A stretch of 6,678 bases of DNA, taken from assembly GCF_937920075.1 (NCBI RefSeq), contig NZ_CALETI010000352.1, forward strand, positions 1 to 6,678. Direction: 5' to 3'. Shown one piece after another: positions 6,313 through 6,678 of the stretch (its first letter is position 1; each line of letters starts with the position of its first letter). Source of the stretch: an uncultured Agitococcus sp. GTDB taxonomy: Bacteria; Pseudomonadota; Gammaproteobacteria; Pseudomonadales; Moraxellaceae. The notes below the pieces were generated by a model that was not told the DNA's origin, did no database searches, and was given only the letters and a program-made list of their open reading frames with translations. The translations under genes were made by a program, and so were the position numbers.

Positions 6313-6366
6313 GTTCTATTTGGCCATCAAAAGTTACCACCATTCAATCTTTAGAGCAAGTACTTT

Positions 6367-6395
6367 AGTCTAAAAATGTGTGAACTGTCCGACAA
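6367..6395 (-). promoter_or_regulatory. Candidate sigma-70 promoter of the first gene
   Basis: On the minus strand the hexamers TTGTCG (6395-6390) and TAGACT (6372-6367) are separated by exactly 17 bases. Each matches its consensus at 4 of 6 positions. Transcription would begin near 6360 and give a leader of roughly 105 bases before the ATG at 6253. The -35 hexamer overlaps the perfect odd palindrome TGTC-C-GACA (6386-6394), an operator-like arrangement. The match is modest and is only the best candidate I could find by eye. Confidence 0.35.
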
Positions 6396-6497
6396 ACGGC
6401 ATGTTTAACGATGTTAAGGTTGTGTAATTTTGAAGGTCGTTTATTGTGCATTTTTGTAATCAGAAAAACTTGACTTTTGGTGACATACTTCAGCTAA

Positions 6498-6593
6498 TTT
6501 TTAGCCTTTATCACTAACACATTTAAACAACAGCATTAAACTACATCGCAATATCTTCTCCTGTATTTTGCTATGCTGCATAAAGGCTAAAAA
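6498..6593. repeat. 14-bp perfect inverted repeat with 68-base spacer
   Basis: Arm TTTTTAGCCTTTAT at 6498-6511 is the exact reverse complement of ATAAAGGCTAAAAA at 6580-6593. The spacer is too long for an ordinary terminator. An 11-base palindrome, TATGC-T-GCATA, overlaps the inner edge of the right arm. The pair could be two binding sites for a dimeric regulator, a long stem, or remnants of a terminator of the upstream gene. Only the repeat itself is seen; any function is inferred. Confidence 0.6.
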
Positions 6594-6678
6594 GACTTAC
6601 TGAGTCCAATTTTGCACACTTAAACCGTTCCACAAGTCTTACTCAAATCTACTTTTTATAGATTTAATGCTTATTTCT

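Larger units (their letters stand above)
6254..6678 (-). promoter_or_regulatory. Gene-free leader region upstream of the five-gene cluster
   Basis: This 425-base stretch has no convincing open reading frame on either strand and lies directly upstream of the first gene of the cluster. Reading toward that gene it contains a widely spaced 14-bp inverted repeat, a candidate sigma-70 promoter, an odd-length palindrome overlapping the -35 element, a short hairpin in the predicted untranslated leader, and a good Shine-Dalgarno sequence. The long regulated-looking leader fits a single main promoter driving the whole cluster. No tRNA, CRISPR or transposon end was seen. The gene further upstream lies outside the window. 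Confidence 0.6.

Noticed and set aside
6379..6394. Full CRP/Vfr site (TGTGA-N6-TCACA)
   Set aside because: Only the left half matches; the right half is CGACA, 3 of 5, so it is not called as a site.
1..6678. CRISPR arrays, tRNA or rRNA genes, insertion sequences, attachment sites
   Set aside because: No regularly spaced repeats, cloverleaf-like segments, transposase fragments or target-site duplications were seen.

Overview
The window is AT-rich DNA with five genes, all on the minus strand and transcribed from the right edge toward the left. All five products carry export signals, and none is a cytoplasmic enzyme. The compact intergenic spaces, Sec-type signal peptides and outer-membrane beta-barrels point to a Gram-negative bacterium. 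The family types (a FilA/DUF6160-like surface protein, a C39 peptidase of the FapD type, a FapF-like barrel and a FadL-like barrel) suggest an AT-rich gammaproteobacterium. Resemblance to the Acinetobacter fil locus is likely, but the genus cannot be fixed from sequence alone.

Layout in transcription order: a 425-base leader region without genes (6678-6254) holds a candidate promoter, an operator-like palindrome and a 5'-UTR hairpin. Next is a 505-residue exported subunit-like protein (6253-4736), followed by a strong hairpin terminator or attenuator (4711-4678). A shorter paralogue of 304 residues follows (4598-3684) and has its own candidate extended -10 promoter. After it come a periplasm-facing C39-type cysteine peptidase with a TTG start (3569-2673), a FapF-like outer-membrane pore (2504-1311) and a FadL/OmpP1-family barrel (1294-1, running off the left edge). 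A sharp terminator-like hairpin lies inside that last coding region (600-575).

My interpretation is that this is a secretion/assembly operon for an extracellular or surface polymer. Two collinear paralogous subunits are made in excess because of the internal terminator. A C39 peptidase would process or guard them in the periplasm, and a FapF-like pore would export them. The peptidase plus pore match the FapD/FapF pair of Pseudomonas functional amyloid, whereas the subunits are of the FilA/DUF6160 kind and not recognisable FapB/FapC. The FadL-like channel is an extra component. Both subunits share a motif just after the signal peptide that resembles the double-glycine leader recognised by C39 peptidases, with G/A-Q-D-G replacing G-G. 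This suggests an enzyme-substrate relationship. The family assignments come from reading motifs; no database search was run.
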